Assembly: GCA_023405705.1 (NCBI GenBank)
Contig: JAEXXR010000415.1
Span: 1-11,822, forward strand
Direction of reading: 5' to 3'
DNA: 11,822 nt
Origin: Actinomycetes bacterium
GTDB lineage: Bacteria; Actinomycetota; Thermoleophilia; Solirubrobacterales; Solirubrobacteraceae
This document shows, in pieces, positions 6,257 through 11,822 of the stretch (position 1 is its first letter; each line of letters begins with the position of its first letter). The translations under genes were made by a program, and so were the position numbers. The notes under the pieces were generated by a model, which was not told the DNA's origin, did not search any database, and was given only the letters and a program-made list of their open reading frames with translations.

Positions 6257-8050
6257 GTGTTCTCGAAGATCCTGATCGCCAACCGCGGCGAGATCGCCGT
6301 CCGTGTGATCCGCGCCTGCGAGGAGATGGGCATCGCGTCCGTCGCCGTCTACTCCGAGCTCGACCGCGACGCCCTCCACGTCAAGCGCGCCGACGAGGCC
6401 TACCTGATCGGGCCAGGCCCGGCCGCCGACTCCTACCTGAGAGTCGACAAGATCCTCGACGTCGCGAAGAGATCGGGCGCCGAGGCGATCCACCCGGGCT
6501 ACGGCTTCCTGGCCGAGAACGCCGCCTTCGCCGCCGCCTGCGAGGAGGCGGGGATCACCTTCATCGGCCCGCCTGCCGCCGCGATCGACGCGATGGGCTC
6601 CAAGACCGCCGCGCGCGAGCTGATGCAGAAGGCCGGCGTCCCGATCGTGCCCGGCACGACCGAGCCGGTCAAGGACGTCAGAGCCGCGCGCAAGATCATC
6701 GAGAGAACGATCGGCTACCCCGTCGCGGTCAAGGCCGCGGGCGGCGGCGGCGGCAAGGGCTTCCGCGTCGCGCTGACCGACGACGAGCTGGAGAGCGCCT
6801 TCGAGGGCGCCTCGCGCGAGGGCGAGAAGTTCTTCTCCGACCCGACCGTCTACCTCGAGCGCTACCTGCCGGATCCGCGCCACGTCGAGGTGCAGGTGCT
6901 GGCCGACCGCCACGGCAACGTGATCCACCTCGGCGAGCGCGACTGCTCGATCCAGCGCCGCCACCAGAAGCTGATCGAGGAGGCGCCGGCGCCGGCCGTC
7001 GACGCCGAGCTGCGCGCGAAGATCGGCAGGATCGCGACCGACGCGGCCGCCGCCGTCCACTACGTCGGCGCCGGAACGATCGAGGGCCTGCTGCAGGACG
7101 GCGAGTACTACTTCCTCGAGATGAACACGCGCGTCCAGGTCGAGCACTGCGTGACCGAGATGGTGACGGGCGTCGACATCGTCAAGGAGGGCATCCGCGC
7201 CGCCGCCGGCGAGCCGCTCTCGCTGACGCAGGACGACGTCGTCCTGCGCGGCCATGCGATCGAGTGCCGCATCAACGCCGAGGACGCCTCGCGCAACTTC
7301 GCTCCCGCTCCCGGCAAGATCGGCGGCTACAAGGAGCCGTCGGGACCCGGCGTGCGCGTCGACTCGGGCGTCGGCCCGGGCGGCGAGGTCTCGCCGATGT
7401 ACGACCCGATGGTCGCGAAGCTGATCGTCTGGGACGCCGACCGCGAGCAGGCGACGCGCCGGATGCTGCGCGCGCTGGCCGAGTACGAGATCGAAGAGCT
7501 GAAGACGCTGATCCCGTTCCACTCGGCGATCCTCGACACCCCGCAGTGGGCCAACGCGGAGACCTGCCGCGACCTCGTCGAGGACCGCAAGTGGCTCAGA
7601 ACGCTCGCGTTCCCGCCGCCCGTGCCGACGGACGACGAGGAGGACCCGAAGGTCGAGCGGACCTACACGGTCGAGGTCTCCGGCCGGCGCTTCGACGTCA
7701 ACGTGATCGGCGCCGCTCCGATCGGCGGGGCCGTCGTGGCCGTCAACGGCAACGGCCCGGCCGCGGGCGGTGCGAAGAGACCGCGCCGCGAGCGCAAGGC
7801 CGGCGGTGCCGGCGGCGGCGCCGACACGCTCCCCTCGCCGATGCAGGGCAACATGTGGAGAGTCAAGGTGAGACAGGGTGAGACGGTCGAGGAGGGCCAG
7901 CTGCTCTGCATCATCGAGGCGATGAAGATGGAGAACGAGATCACCGCCCACAAGGCGGGCGTGATCGCCGAGATCCCGATCACCGAGGGCGCGGCGATCA
8001 GCGCCGGCGACACGATCGCCGTCATCAGATCGGCCGAGCCGGCCGCGTAG
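6257..8050 (+). CDS. Acyl-CoA (acetyl/propionyl-CoA) carboxylase alpha chain: biotin carboxylase plus biotin carboxyl carrier domain
   Basis: Carboxylates its own biotin with ATP and bicarbonate, then delivers the carboxyl group to a separate carboxyltransferase beta chain to make malonyl- or (methyl)malonyl-CoA. The biotin carboxylase part occupies about residues 1-450: N-terminal KILIANRGEIAVRVIRAC, HPGYGFLAEN, the ATP-grasp glycine loop AAGGGGGKG (160-168), RDCSIQRRHQK, and the catalytic EMNTRVQVEH (288-297). A Gly/Ala/Arg-rich linker (about 496-525) joins it to the biotinyl domain (about 525-597), where EAMKMEN carries the biotinylated K557 and the MQGN motif lies upstream. The 597-residue length is typical of actinobacterial AccA3-like chains. 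The start is GTG 6257, ten bases after the PAP2 stop, because it begins exactly at the family's N-terminus. No beta chain lies in the window, so substrate specificity is unknown. Confidence 0.95.
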   Translation: MFSKILIANRGEIAVRVIRACEEMGIASVAVYSELDRDALHVKRADEAYLIGPGPAADSYLRVDKILDVAKRSGAEAIHPGYGFLAENAAFAAACEEAGITFIGPPAAAIDAMGSKTAARELMQKAGVPIVPGTTEPVKDVRAARKIIERTIGYPVAVKAAGGGGGKGFRVALTDDELESAFEGASREGEKFFSDPTVYLERYLPDPRHVEVQVLADRHGNVIHLGERDCSIQRRHQKLIEEAPAPAVDAELRAKIGRIATDAAAAVHYVGAGTIEGLLQDGEYYFLEMNTRVQVEHCVTEMVTGVDIVKEGIRAAAGEPLSLTQDDVVLRGHAIECRINAEDASRNFAPAPGKIGGYKEPSGPGVRVDSGVGPGGEVSPMYDPMVAKLIVWDADREQATRRMLRALAEYEIEELKTLIPFHSAILDTPQWANAETCRDLVEDRKWLRTLAFPPPVPTDDEEDPKVERTYTVEVSGRRFDVNVIGAAPIGGAVVAVNGNGPAAGGAKRPRRERKAGGAGGGADTLPSPMQGNMWRVKVRQGETVEEGQLLCIIEAMKMENEITAHKAGVIAEIPITEGAAISAGDTIAVIRSAEPAA

Positions 8051-8134
8051 GCGCGAAATGCGGCGGCCTGCGGCCTTGCACTCCGTCGGAGACGCCCGCC
8101 TGGCGGCTCGCCCTTCCCGCGAGGAGCCGGCGCG
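8051..8134 (+). other. Intergenic region with tandem and inverted repeats, and the GNAT ribosome site
   Basis: This 84-nt gap holds a perfect tandem repeat GCGGCCT (8063-8069 and 8070-8076), the odd palindrome CTCCGTCGGAG (8081-8091), and CGGCTC/GAGCCG arms (8104-8109 and 8124-8129). The last pair would tie up the Shine-Dalgarno GAGGAG (8121-8126) that lies 8 nt before ATG 8135. The first part may end transcription of the carboxylase gene, but no T-tract is present. The density of short repeats suggests an extragenic repeat element; only a genome search could tell. Confidence 0.35.
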
Positions 8135-8623
8135 ATGAACGCCGTCCCGCGCGTCTGGCGGGCCGACCTGCACGACGCCGAGACGGTCGCGGAACTGCTG
8201 GTCGAGTTCCGCGATCACATCGGCCGCGACTGGCCCTCCGACAACGCCTTCCACTTCGGCGTCGAGCGGATGCTGGAGCGCAACGAGGCCGAGTTCCTGC
8301 TCGCCGCCCCCGGCGGCGAGGACGCGGCCGCCGCGATCTGCCAGCTGCGCTTCGGCTTCAACCTCTGGCGCGCCGGCAGCGAGTGCGTGCTGGAGGATCT
8401 GTTCGTGCGGCCCGGCGCGCGCCGCGCCGGCCGCGGCGCCGCGCTCGTGCAGGCGGCGCTCGACCGCGCGAGCGAGCGCGGCTGCCGCTGGATCGAGCTC
8501 GACACCTACGAGGACAACGAGCCGGCGATCGCGCTCTACCAGCGCTACGGCTTCCGCTTCGGCCGCTCCGGCGGCAAGCGCGACGTCGTCCTCGCCCGCC
8601 CGCTCGGCGACGAGCAGCAGTAG
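8135..8623 (+). CDS. GNAT-family N-acetyltransferase
   Basis: The 162-residue protein has the GNAT fold from about residue 6. A beta-4 strand, ECVLEDLFVRP, leads into the acetyl-CoA pyrophosphate loop RRAGRGAA (R96-A103), matching R/Q-x-x-G-x-G/A. The later motif WIELDTYEDNEPAIALYQRYGF contains N128 and Y135, the usual general-acid Tyr position. The family transfers an acetyl group from acetyl-CoA to an amine of a small molecule, antibiotic, peptide or protein; the acceptor cannot be read here. It has a clear Shine-Dalgarno site, GAGGAG, 8 nt upstream, unlike most neighbours. Arginines are coded by CGC/CGG and I found no AGA, in contrast to adjacent genes. It converges on the metallo-hydrolase gene, 42 nt away. 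Confidence 0.88.
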   Translation: MNAVPRVWRADLHDAETVAELLVEFRDHIGRDWPSDNAFHFGVERMLERNEAEFLLAAPGGEDAAAAICQLRFGFNLWRAGSECVLEDLFVRPGARRAGRGAALVQAALDRASERGCRWIELDTYEDNEPAIALYQRYGFRFGRSGGKRDVVLARPLGDEQQ

Positions 8624-8636
8624 CCCCGGCGGCGGA

Positions 8637-8659
8637 GGCCCGCCCGCAGCGGCGGGGCC
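8637..8659. terminator. GC hairpin between convergent genes, possible bidirectional terminator
   Basis: GGCCCGCC (8637-8644) pairs with GGCGGGGCC (8651-8659) with one bulged G and a 6-nt loop, in the 42-nt gap between the convergent GNAT and metallo-hydrolase genes. Position and stem strength fit a shared terminator. The lack of a T-tract on either side keeps confidence low. Confidence 0.4.
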
Positions 8660-8665
8660 CGGCGC

Positions 8666-9460
8666 TCAGCTGGCCTTGCCGTCGCGCAGCAGCGAGAGGT
8701 TGTACTCGTGCAGGTTCTTCTGCGCGCCGGAGCGGCGGGCGAGCGGCAGCGGCGCCTGCTCGGGGGCGTCGCCGCGCAGCGCCTCGAGGTAGGCGACGTC
8801 CTCGCGCAGGATCGCCGCGGCGCGGGCGCCGTCGAGCGGCTCGCCGTGGCCGGGGACGACGACGTCGGCCTGCGTCAGCAGCGGGCCGAACCGTCTCAGC
8901 GTCGCGAGGTACTTGTCGATCGACGCGCCCGGCGACAGCTCCGGGATCGCGTGCGATGAGAGGTAGTCGCCGACGACCAGCACGCGCGCCCACGGGACCC
9001 AGACGGCGGTGCCGTCGGCGGTGTGGCCGTCGGCCGGGTGCAGCTCCAGCTCCTGCTCCCCGACGGCGCAGTAGCCGGGCACCGGCAGCGCCTGCACGCC
9101 GGGCACCGAGAACGGCCGCGGGCGGTCGACGTAGTACTCCTCGTCGAAGGCGCGCAGCTCGCGGGCGGCGGCGCCGGGCTCGGCGGTCAGCCGCGCCGCG
9201 GTCGTCTCGCCGACGCCGAGCGCCGCCTCCGGGAAGGCGTAGAGGCCGAGCAGGTGGTCCCAGTCGGCGTGCGTCGCCAGCAGCCCCGTCACCGGGAACT
9301 CGGCCTGCTCGGCGAGCGCCGGCAGCACGTCGAGCTCGTCGGGCAGGATCGGCGAGTCGATCAGGAACGCCTCGCCGCCGCTGCGCACGAGCGTCGCGGT
9401 CGTCTTCCAGATCCGGCTGGTGACGACGATGACGTCCGGGTGGACGCTGACGGCGCGCAT
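8666..9460 (-). CDS. Metallo-beta-lactamase-fold hydrolase
   Basis: The 264-residue cytoplasmic protein (no signal peptide) has the MBL-fold metal-site series. These are THADWDH (H64, D66, D68, H69), H146 in HPADGHTADG, D165 in VVGDYLS and H205 in VPGHGEP. The usual first motif is HxHxDH; here the second His is replaced by Asp (D66), which would leave the Zn1 site one His short while Zn2 ligands D68, H69, D165 and H205 are kept. The N-terminus TSRIWKTTATLVRSGGEAFLIDSP is the typical first beta-hairpin. Substrate is unknown; glyoxalase II, lactonase or phosphodiesterase chemistry are family options. ATG 9460 lies 10 nt after the stop of the upstream HAD gene, with no good Shine-Dalgarno site, so it is probably the second gene of a two-gene operon. 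Only 1 of 17 arginines uses AGA, unlike its operon partner. Confidence 0.88.
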   Translation of the reverse strand: MRAVSVHPDVIVVTSRIWKTTATLVRSGGEAFLIDSPILPDELDVLPALAEQAEFPVTGLLATHADWDHLLGLYAFPEAALGVGETTAARLTAEPGAAARELRAFDEEYYVDRPRPFSVPGVQALPVPGYCAVGEQELELHPADGHTADGTAVWVPWARVLVVGDYLSSHAIPELSPGASIDKYLATLRRFGPLLTQADVVVPGHGEPLDGARAAAILREDVAYLEALRGDAPEQAPLPLARRSGAQKNLHEYNLSLLRDGKAS

Positions 9461-9470
9461 CGCCGACGCG

Positions 9471-10151
9471 TCAGTCGCCGGTGAGCAGTCTGAGCGCCTC
9501 GCGGAGGCTCGAGACCTCGGCGTCGGGCTTCTTCTGACCGCTCTCGAGCGCGACTCTGTCGCGGTTGACCCAGATGACCGGCACTCTCATTCTCAGCAGC
9601 GGCTCGACGTCGGTCGGGTAGCTGGCGGAGACGTGGACCCAGCCTCTCTTGCCGCCGACGCGCCGCTCGCACTCCTTGAAGTGCGCGGGGTCCGGCTTGT
9701 AGGAGCGGACCTGCTGGGCGGTGACGACGAGGTCGAAGTCGAGCGGGATGTGGCGCCGCGTCTGACCGAGCAGCTTGTCGTCGATGTTCGAGATCAGGCC
9801 GGTTCTAAATCTTCTCGCGAATCTCGCGAGCACCGGGTTGGCCTCTCTGAAGGCCGGCCAGCGCTGGACTGAATCGGGCAGGAAGCCCGAGCGCGACGGC
9901 TCCAGGCCCCAGCCCAGCTCCTCGGAGATGCGGACGGCGGTGCGGCGCAGCACCTCGGCGTACAGCTCGTAGGAGCCGGCCTGGATCTCCTGCTGGATCG
10001 AGTGGAACAGCGGGATCAGCGCGTCGCGGTCGATCGTGAAGCCGTCGCGTCTCGCCTCTCTGGCGAATGCGTCGTACGCCCCGGTATCCCAGTCGATCAG
10101 GGTTCCGTAGACGTCGAAGGTGACGAAGTTGACTGTTCTGGGAATGGCCAT
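9471..10151 (-). CDS. HAD-superfamily protein of the haloacid dehalogenase type II group
   Basis: The 226-residue cytoplasmic protein has the signature FDVYGTLIDWDTG. The nucleophile is D13, and the residue two further on is Tyr (Y15), not the Asp of phosphatases, as in L-2-haloacid dehalogenases. Other motifs are GLISNID (S121-N122), SYKPDPAHF (K152) and HVSASYPTDVEP followed by VIWVNR. From a remembered comparison with the L-DEX enzyme, the halide-binding Arg41 position seems to be H50 and Tyr157 to be F158. Dehalogenation of a haloacid is therefore not assured, and many members of this group have unknown substrates. It heads a minus-strand operon with the metallo-hydrolase gene. Thirteen of its 27 arginines are AGA, including several in residues 102-116, very unusual in this GC-rich DNA. 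It diverges from sucC over 84 nt. Confidence 0.87.
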   Translation of the reverse strand: MAIPRTVNFVTFDVYGTLIDWDTGAYDAFAREARRDGFTIDRDALIPLFHSIQQEIQAGSYELYAEVLRRTAVRISEELGWGLEPSRSGFLPDSVQRWPAFREANPVLARFARRFRTGLISNIDDKLLGQTRRHIPLDFDLVVTAQQVRSYKPDPAHFKECERRVGGKRGWVHVSASYPTDVEPLLRMRVPVIWVNRDRVALESGQKKPDAEVSSLREALRLLTGD

Positions 10152-10235
10152 TGGCCGGCCATTATGCCGGTTGGCAGGGCCTCCGCGCGTTCTGGGGGCG
10201 GTTTCTGGTAGGGCTCAGTAGAGTCCGCGGGCGCT
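10152..10235. promoter_or_regulatory. Divergent promoter region between the HAD gene and sucC
   Basis: On the minus strand, CATAAT (plus positions 10161-10166) matches 5 of 6 bases of the -10 consensus and lies 9 nt before the HAD gene ATG, which has no Shine-Dalgarno site. On the plus strand, TAGAGT (10219-10224) lies 11 nt before the sucC ATG, also without a Shine-Dalgarno site. Dyads present are the palindrome TGGCCGGCCA (10152-10161), overlapping the presumed HAD transcription start, and TGCC-GGTT-GGCA (10165-10176), overlapping its -10 box. No clear -35 boxes are seen. Both genes are probably read from nearly leaderless transcripts. Confidence 0.45.
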
Positions 10236-11390
10236 ATGGACCTGCTCGAATATCAGGGCAAGCAACTTTTCGCCCGACATGGAATCCCGGTCCCCTCCGG
10301 GAAGCCTGCCAAGACGGTTGACGAAGCCGTCGCGGCAGCTGATGAAATTGGATACCCCTGCGTCGTCAAGGCGCAAGTGCTGATCGGTGGCCGCGGCAAG
10401 GCCGGCGGCGTGAAGATAGCCAAGGACAGAGCGGAGGCGACCAAGTACGCCACCGACATCCTCGGCATGGACATCAAGGGCTTCACGGTCCATGAGGTCT
10501 GGATCGAGGGCGCCTCGAGCATCGCCGAGGAGTACTACGCCTCGATCGTCTTCGACCGCTCTGCGAAGGCGCCGCTGGTCATGCTGTCCACCAGAGGCGG
10601 CATGGACATCGAGGCCGTCGCCGAGGAGGACCCGACGGCGATCGCGAGACTGCACGTCGACCCCCTGCTCGGCTTCCAGGACTTCCACGGCCGCAAGCTC
10701 GCCTTCCAGGCGGGCATCCCGGCCGACCTGATCCGCCCCGTGGGCGCGATGCTGGCGAAGCTGTACGCGACCTTCGTCGCCGAAGAGGCGATGCTGATCG
10801 AGGTCAACCCGCTGATCGTCACGCCCGAGCGTGACGTGAAGGCGCTCGACGCGAAGGTCACGCTCGACGGCAACTCGCTCTTCCGCCACCCGGAGAACGC
10901 CGAGCTGCGCGACCCCTCCGCCGAGGACCCGCAGGAGCAGATGGCGCACGAGCGCGGCCTCACGTACGTGAAGCTCGACGGCGACATCGGCATCCTCGGC
11001 AACGGCGCCGGGCTCGTCATGTCGACGCTCGACGTCGTCGCCCAGGCCGGCGGCGCGCCGGCCAACTTCCTCGACGCCGGCGGCGGATCGAAGTCCGACG
11101 CGATCGTCAGCGCGGTCGAGGTGATCCTCTCCAACGAGAAGGTCAGAGCCGTCCTCTTCAACATCTTCGGCGGCATCACCCGCTGCGACGAGGTGGCGAA
11201 GGGCCTGATCGAGGCGTACGGCGTCATCCAGCCGACGGTGCCGTTCGTCGTCCGGCTCGACGGCACCAACGACGTCGAGGGCCGCCAGCTGCTCGCCGAC
11301 GCGAACCTGCCGAACGTCGCCACCGCGGCGACGATGAACGAGGCGGCCGAGAAGGTCGTCGCGCTCGCGAACACCGGAGTGGCCGCATGA
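10236..11390 (+). CDS. sucC: Succinyl-CoA synthetase (ligase), beta subunit
   Basis: With SucD it interconverts succinyl-CoA, ADP/GDP and phosphate with succinate, CoA and nucleoside triphosphate in the TCA cycle. The 384-residue protein is full length: N-terminal [20 protein letters not shown], the ATP-grasp nucleotide loop [10 protein letters not shown], the metal-binding EVNPLIV segment with conserved E and [23 protein letters not shown], and the subunit-interface motif [16 protein letters not shown] 10236 matches the family N-terminus exactly and has no Shine-Dalgarno site; a -10-like TAGAGT ends 11 nt upstream. The first 45 or so codons are richer in A/T-ending codons (GAA, TAT, CAA, CTT, CGA, GTT, GCA, GAT, ATT) than the rest of the gene. 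The stop overlaps the sucD start as ATGA (11387-11390). Confidence 0.97.
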   Translation: MDLLEYQGKQLFARHGIPVPSGKPAKTVDEAVAAADEIGYPCVVKAQVLIGGRGKAGGVKIAKDRAEATKYATDILGMDIKGFTVHEVWIEGASSIAEEYYASIVFDRSAKAPLVMLSTRGGMDIEAVAEEDPTAIARLHVDPLLGFQDFHGRKLAFQAGIPADLIRPVGAMLAKLYATFVAEEAMLIEVNPLIVTPERDVKALDAKVTLDGNSLFRHPENAELRDPSAEDPQEQMAHERGLTYVKLDGDIGILGNGAGLVMSTLDVVAQAGGAPANFLDAGGGSKSDAIVSAVEVILSNEKVRAVLFNIFGGITRCDEVAKGLIEAYGVIQPTVPFVVRLDGTNDVEGRQLLADANLPNVATAATMNEAAEKVVALANTGVAA

Positions 11391-11822
11391 GCGTTCTCGT
11401 CGACAACGACACCCGCCTGGTCGTCACCGGCATCACCGGCCGCGAGGGCACCTTCCACGCGACCAACAACAAGCGCTACGGCACCCAGGTCGTCGCCGGC
11501 GTGACGCCGGGCAAGGGCGGCCAGGAGGTCGAGGGGATCCCGGTCTTCAACACCGTCGCGGAGTCGGTCGAGAAGGCCGGCGCCAACACGGCGATGATCT
11601 TCGTCCCGCCGCGCTTCGCCGCCGACTCGATCCTCGAGGCGGCCGACGCGGGCGTCAGACTGATCATCGCGATCACCGAGGGCATCCCGGCGCACGACGA
11701 GCTGCGCGTCTACACGCAGCTCAGACGCAACCCGGACGTCCGCCTCGTCGGCCCCAACTGCCCGGGCATCCTCTCGCCGGGCAAGGCGAGCGTCGGCATC
11801 ATCCCCGCGTCGTTCTTCAGAC
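11387..11822 (+). CDS. sucD: Succinyl-CoA synthetase, alpha subunit (N-terminal 145 residues; cut by window edge)
   Basis: Partner of SucC; binds CoA and carries the phosphohistidine intermediate. The frame is open from ATG 11387 to the right edge, giving 145 whole codons of a protein usually near 290-300 residues. The Rossmann-type CoA-binding domain is clear. It shows [17 protein letters not shown] near the start, [50 protein letters not shown], and [20 protein letters not shown] at the end. The phosphorylated His and the nucleotide-side residues are beyond the window. Its ATG overlaps the sucC stop by 4 nt, so translation is coupled and no separate promoter is expected. AGA codons for Arg occur here too (for example at 11657 and 11819). 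Confidence 0.96.
   Translation, partial: MSVLVDNDTRLVVTGITGREGTFHATNNKRYGTQVVAGVTPGKGGQEVEGIPVFNTVAESVEKAGANTAMIFVPPRFAADSILEAADAGVRLIIAITEGIPAHDELRVYTQLRRNPDVRLVGPNCPGILSPGKASVGIIPASFFR

Noticed and set aside
4431..6275. A 614-codon plus-strand frame overlapping cysN and PAP2
   Set aside because: Arg/Ala/Pro-rich translation out of frame with two conserved proteins; no family motif.
6212..8254. A 680-codon open frame on the minus strand opposite the carboxylase gene
   Set aside because: Same reasoning: it shadows a clear biotin carboxylase gene, and its repetitive charged composition shows no domain.
8358..9484. Open frames overlapping the GNAT and MBL genes on both strands
   Set aside because: All give Arg/Ala-rich low-complexity products, and the real frames show full GNAT and MBL motif sets.
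1..11822. CRISPR arrays, tRNA genes, insertion sequences, phage or defence genes
   Set aside because: I saw no regularly spaced repeats, no cloverleaf-like sequences, and no transposase, integrase, nuclease or toxin motifs; coding content is accounted for by housekeeping and metabolic genes.

Overview
The window is gene-dense, very GC-rich DNA (mostly G or C at third codon positions) that reads like an actinobacterial chromosome. The gene set, the fused biotin carboxylase/biotin carrier subunit, the frequent lack of Shine-Dalgarno sites and the GC content would fit a deep-branching actinobacterium such as Thermoleophilia/Solirubrobacterales. That placement is an inference from memory of such genomes, not a database result. 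No tRNA, rRNA, CRISPR array, insertion sequence or phage gene is visible.

Region 1 (1-5106, plus strand) is an assimilatory sulfate reduction cluster: the 3' end of a siroheme sulfite/nitrite reductase, a HAD phosphatase, cysH, a TSUP-family membrane transporter, cysD and cysN. CysH carries the CC and CxxC cysteine pairs of [4Fe-4S] APS reductases, and CysN has no fused APS kinase domain. The expected path is therefore sulfate to APS (CysDN), APS to sulfite (CysH), and sulfite to sulfide (the reductase at the left edge), with no PAPS step. The TSUP protein probably moves sulfate or sulfite. Genes are coupled or nearly so (TSUP/cysD overlap ATGA; cysD/cysN 1 nt apart). A likely promoter with an 18-bp dyad in its spacer precedes cysH.

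Region 2 (5107-8623, plus strand) holds three probably separate units: a membrane PAP2-superfamily enzyme, an acyl-CoA carboxylase alpha chain (biotin carboxylase plus biotin carrier domain) and a GNAT acetyltransferase. Region 3 (8666-10151, minus strand) is a two-gene operon, transcribed as a haloacid dehalogenase type II-like HAD protein followed by a metallo-beta-lactamase-fold hydrolase. Region 4 (10236-11822, plus strand) is sucC and the start of sucD (succinyl-CoA synthetase of the TCA cycle), cut by the window edge.

Most of the window is ordinary metabolism, and I do not see a convincing novel multi-gene system. The points most worth checking are: an HAD gene with no AUG/GUG/UUG start ahead of its catalytic motif; an inverted repeat that appears to encode an extra loop inside the PAP2 enzyme; heavy use of the Arg codon AGA in some genes of this GC-rich DNA; and a repeated arrangement of a -10 box immediately upstream of starts that lack a Shine-Dalgarno site, suggesting leaderless transcripts.
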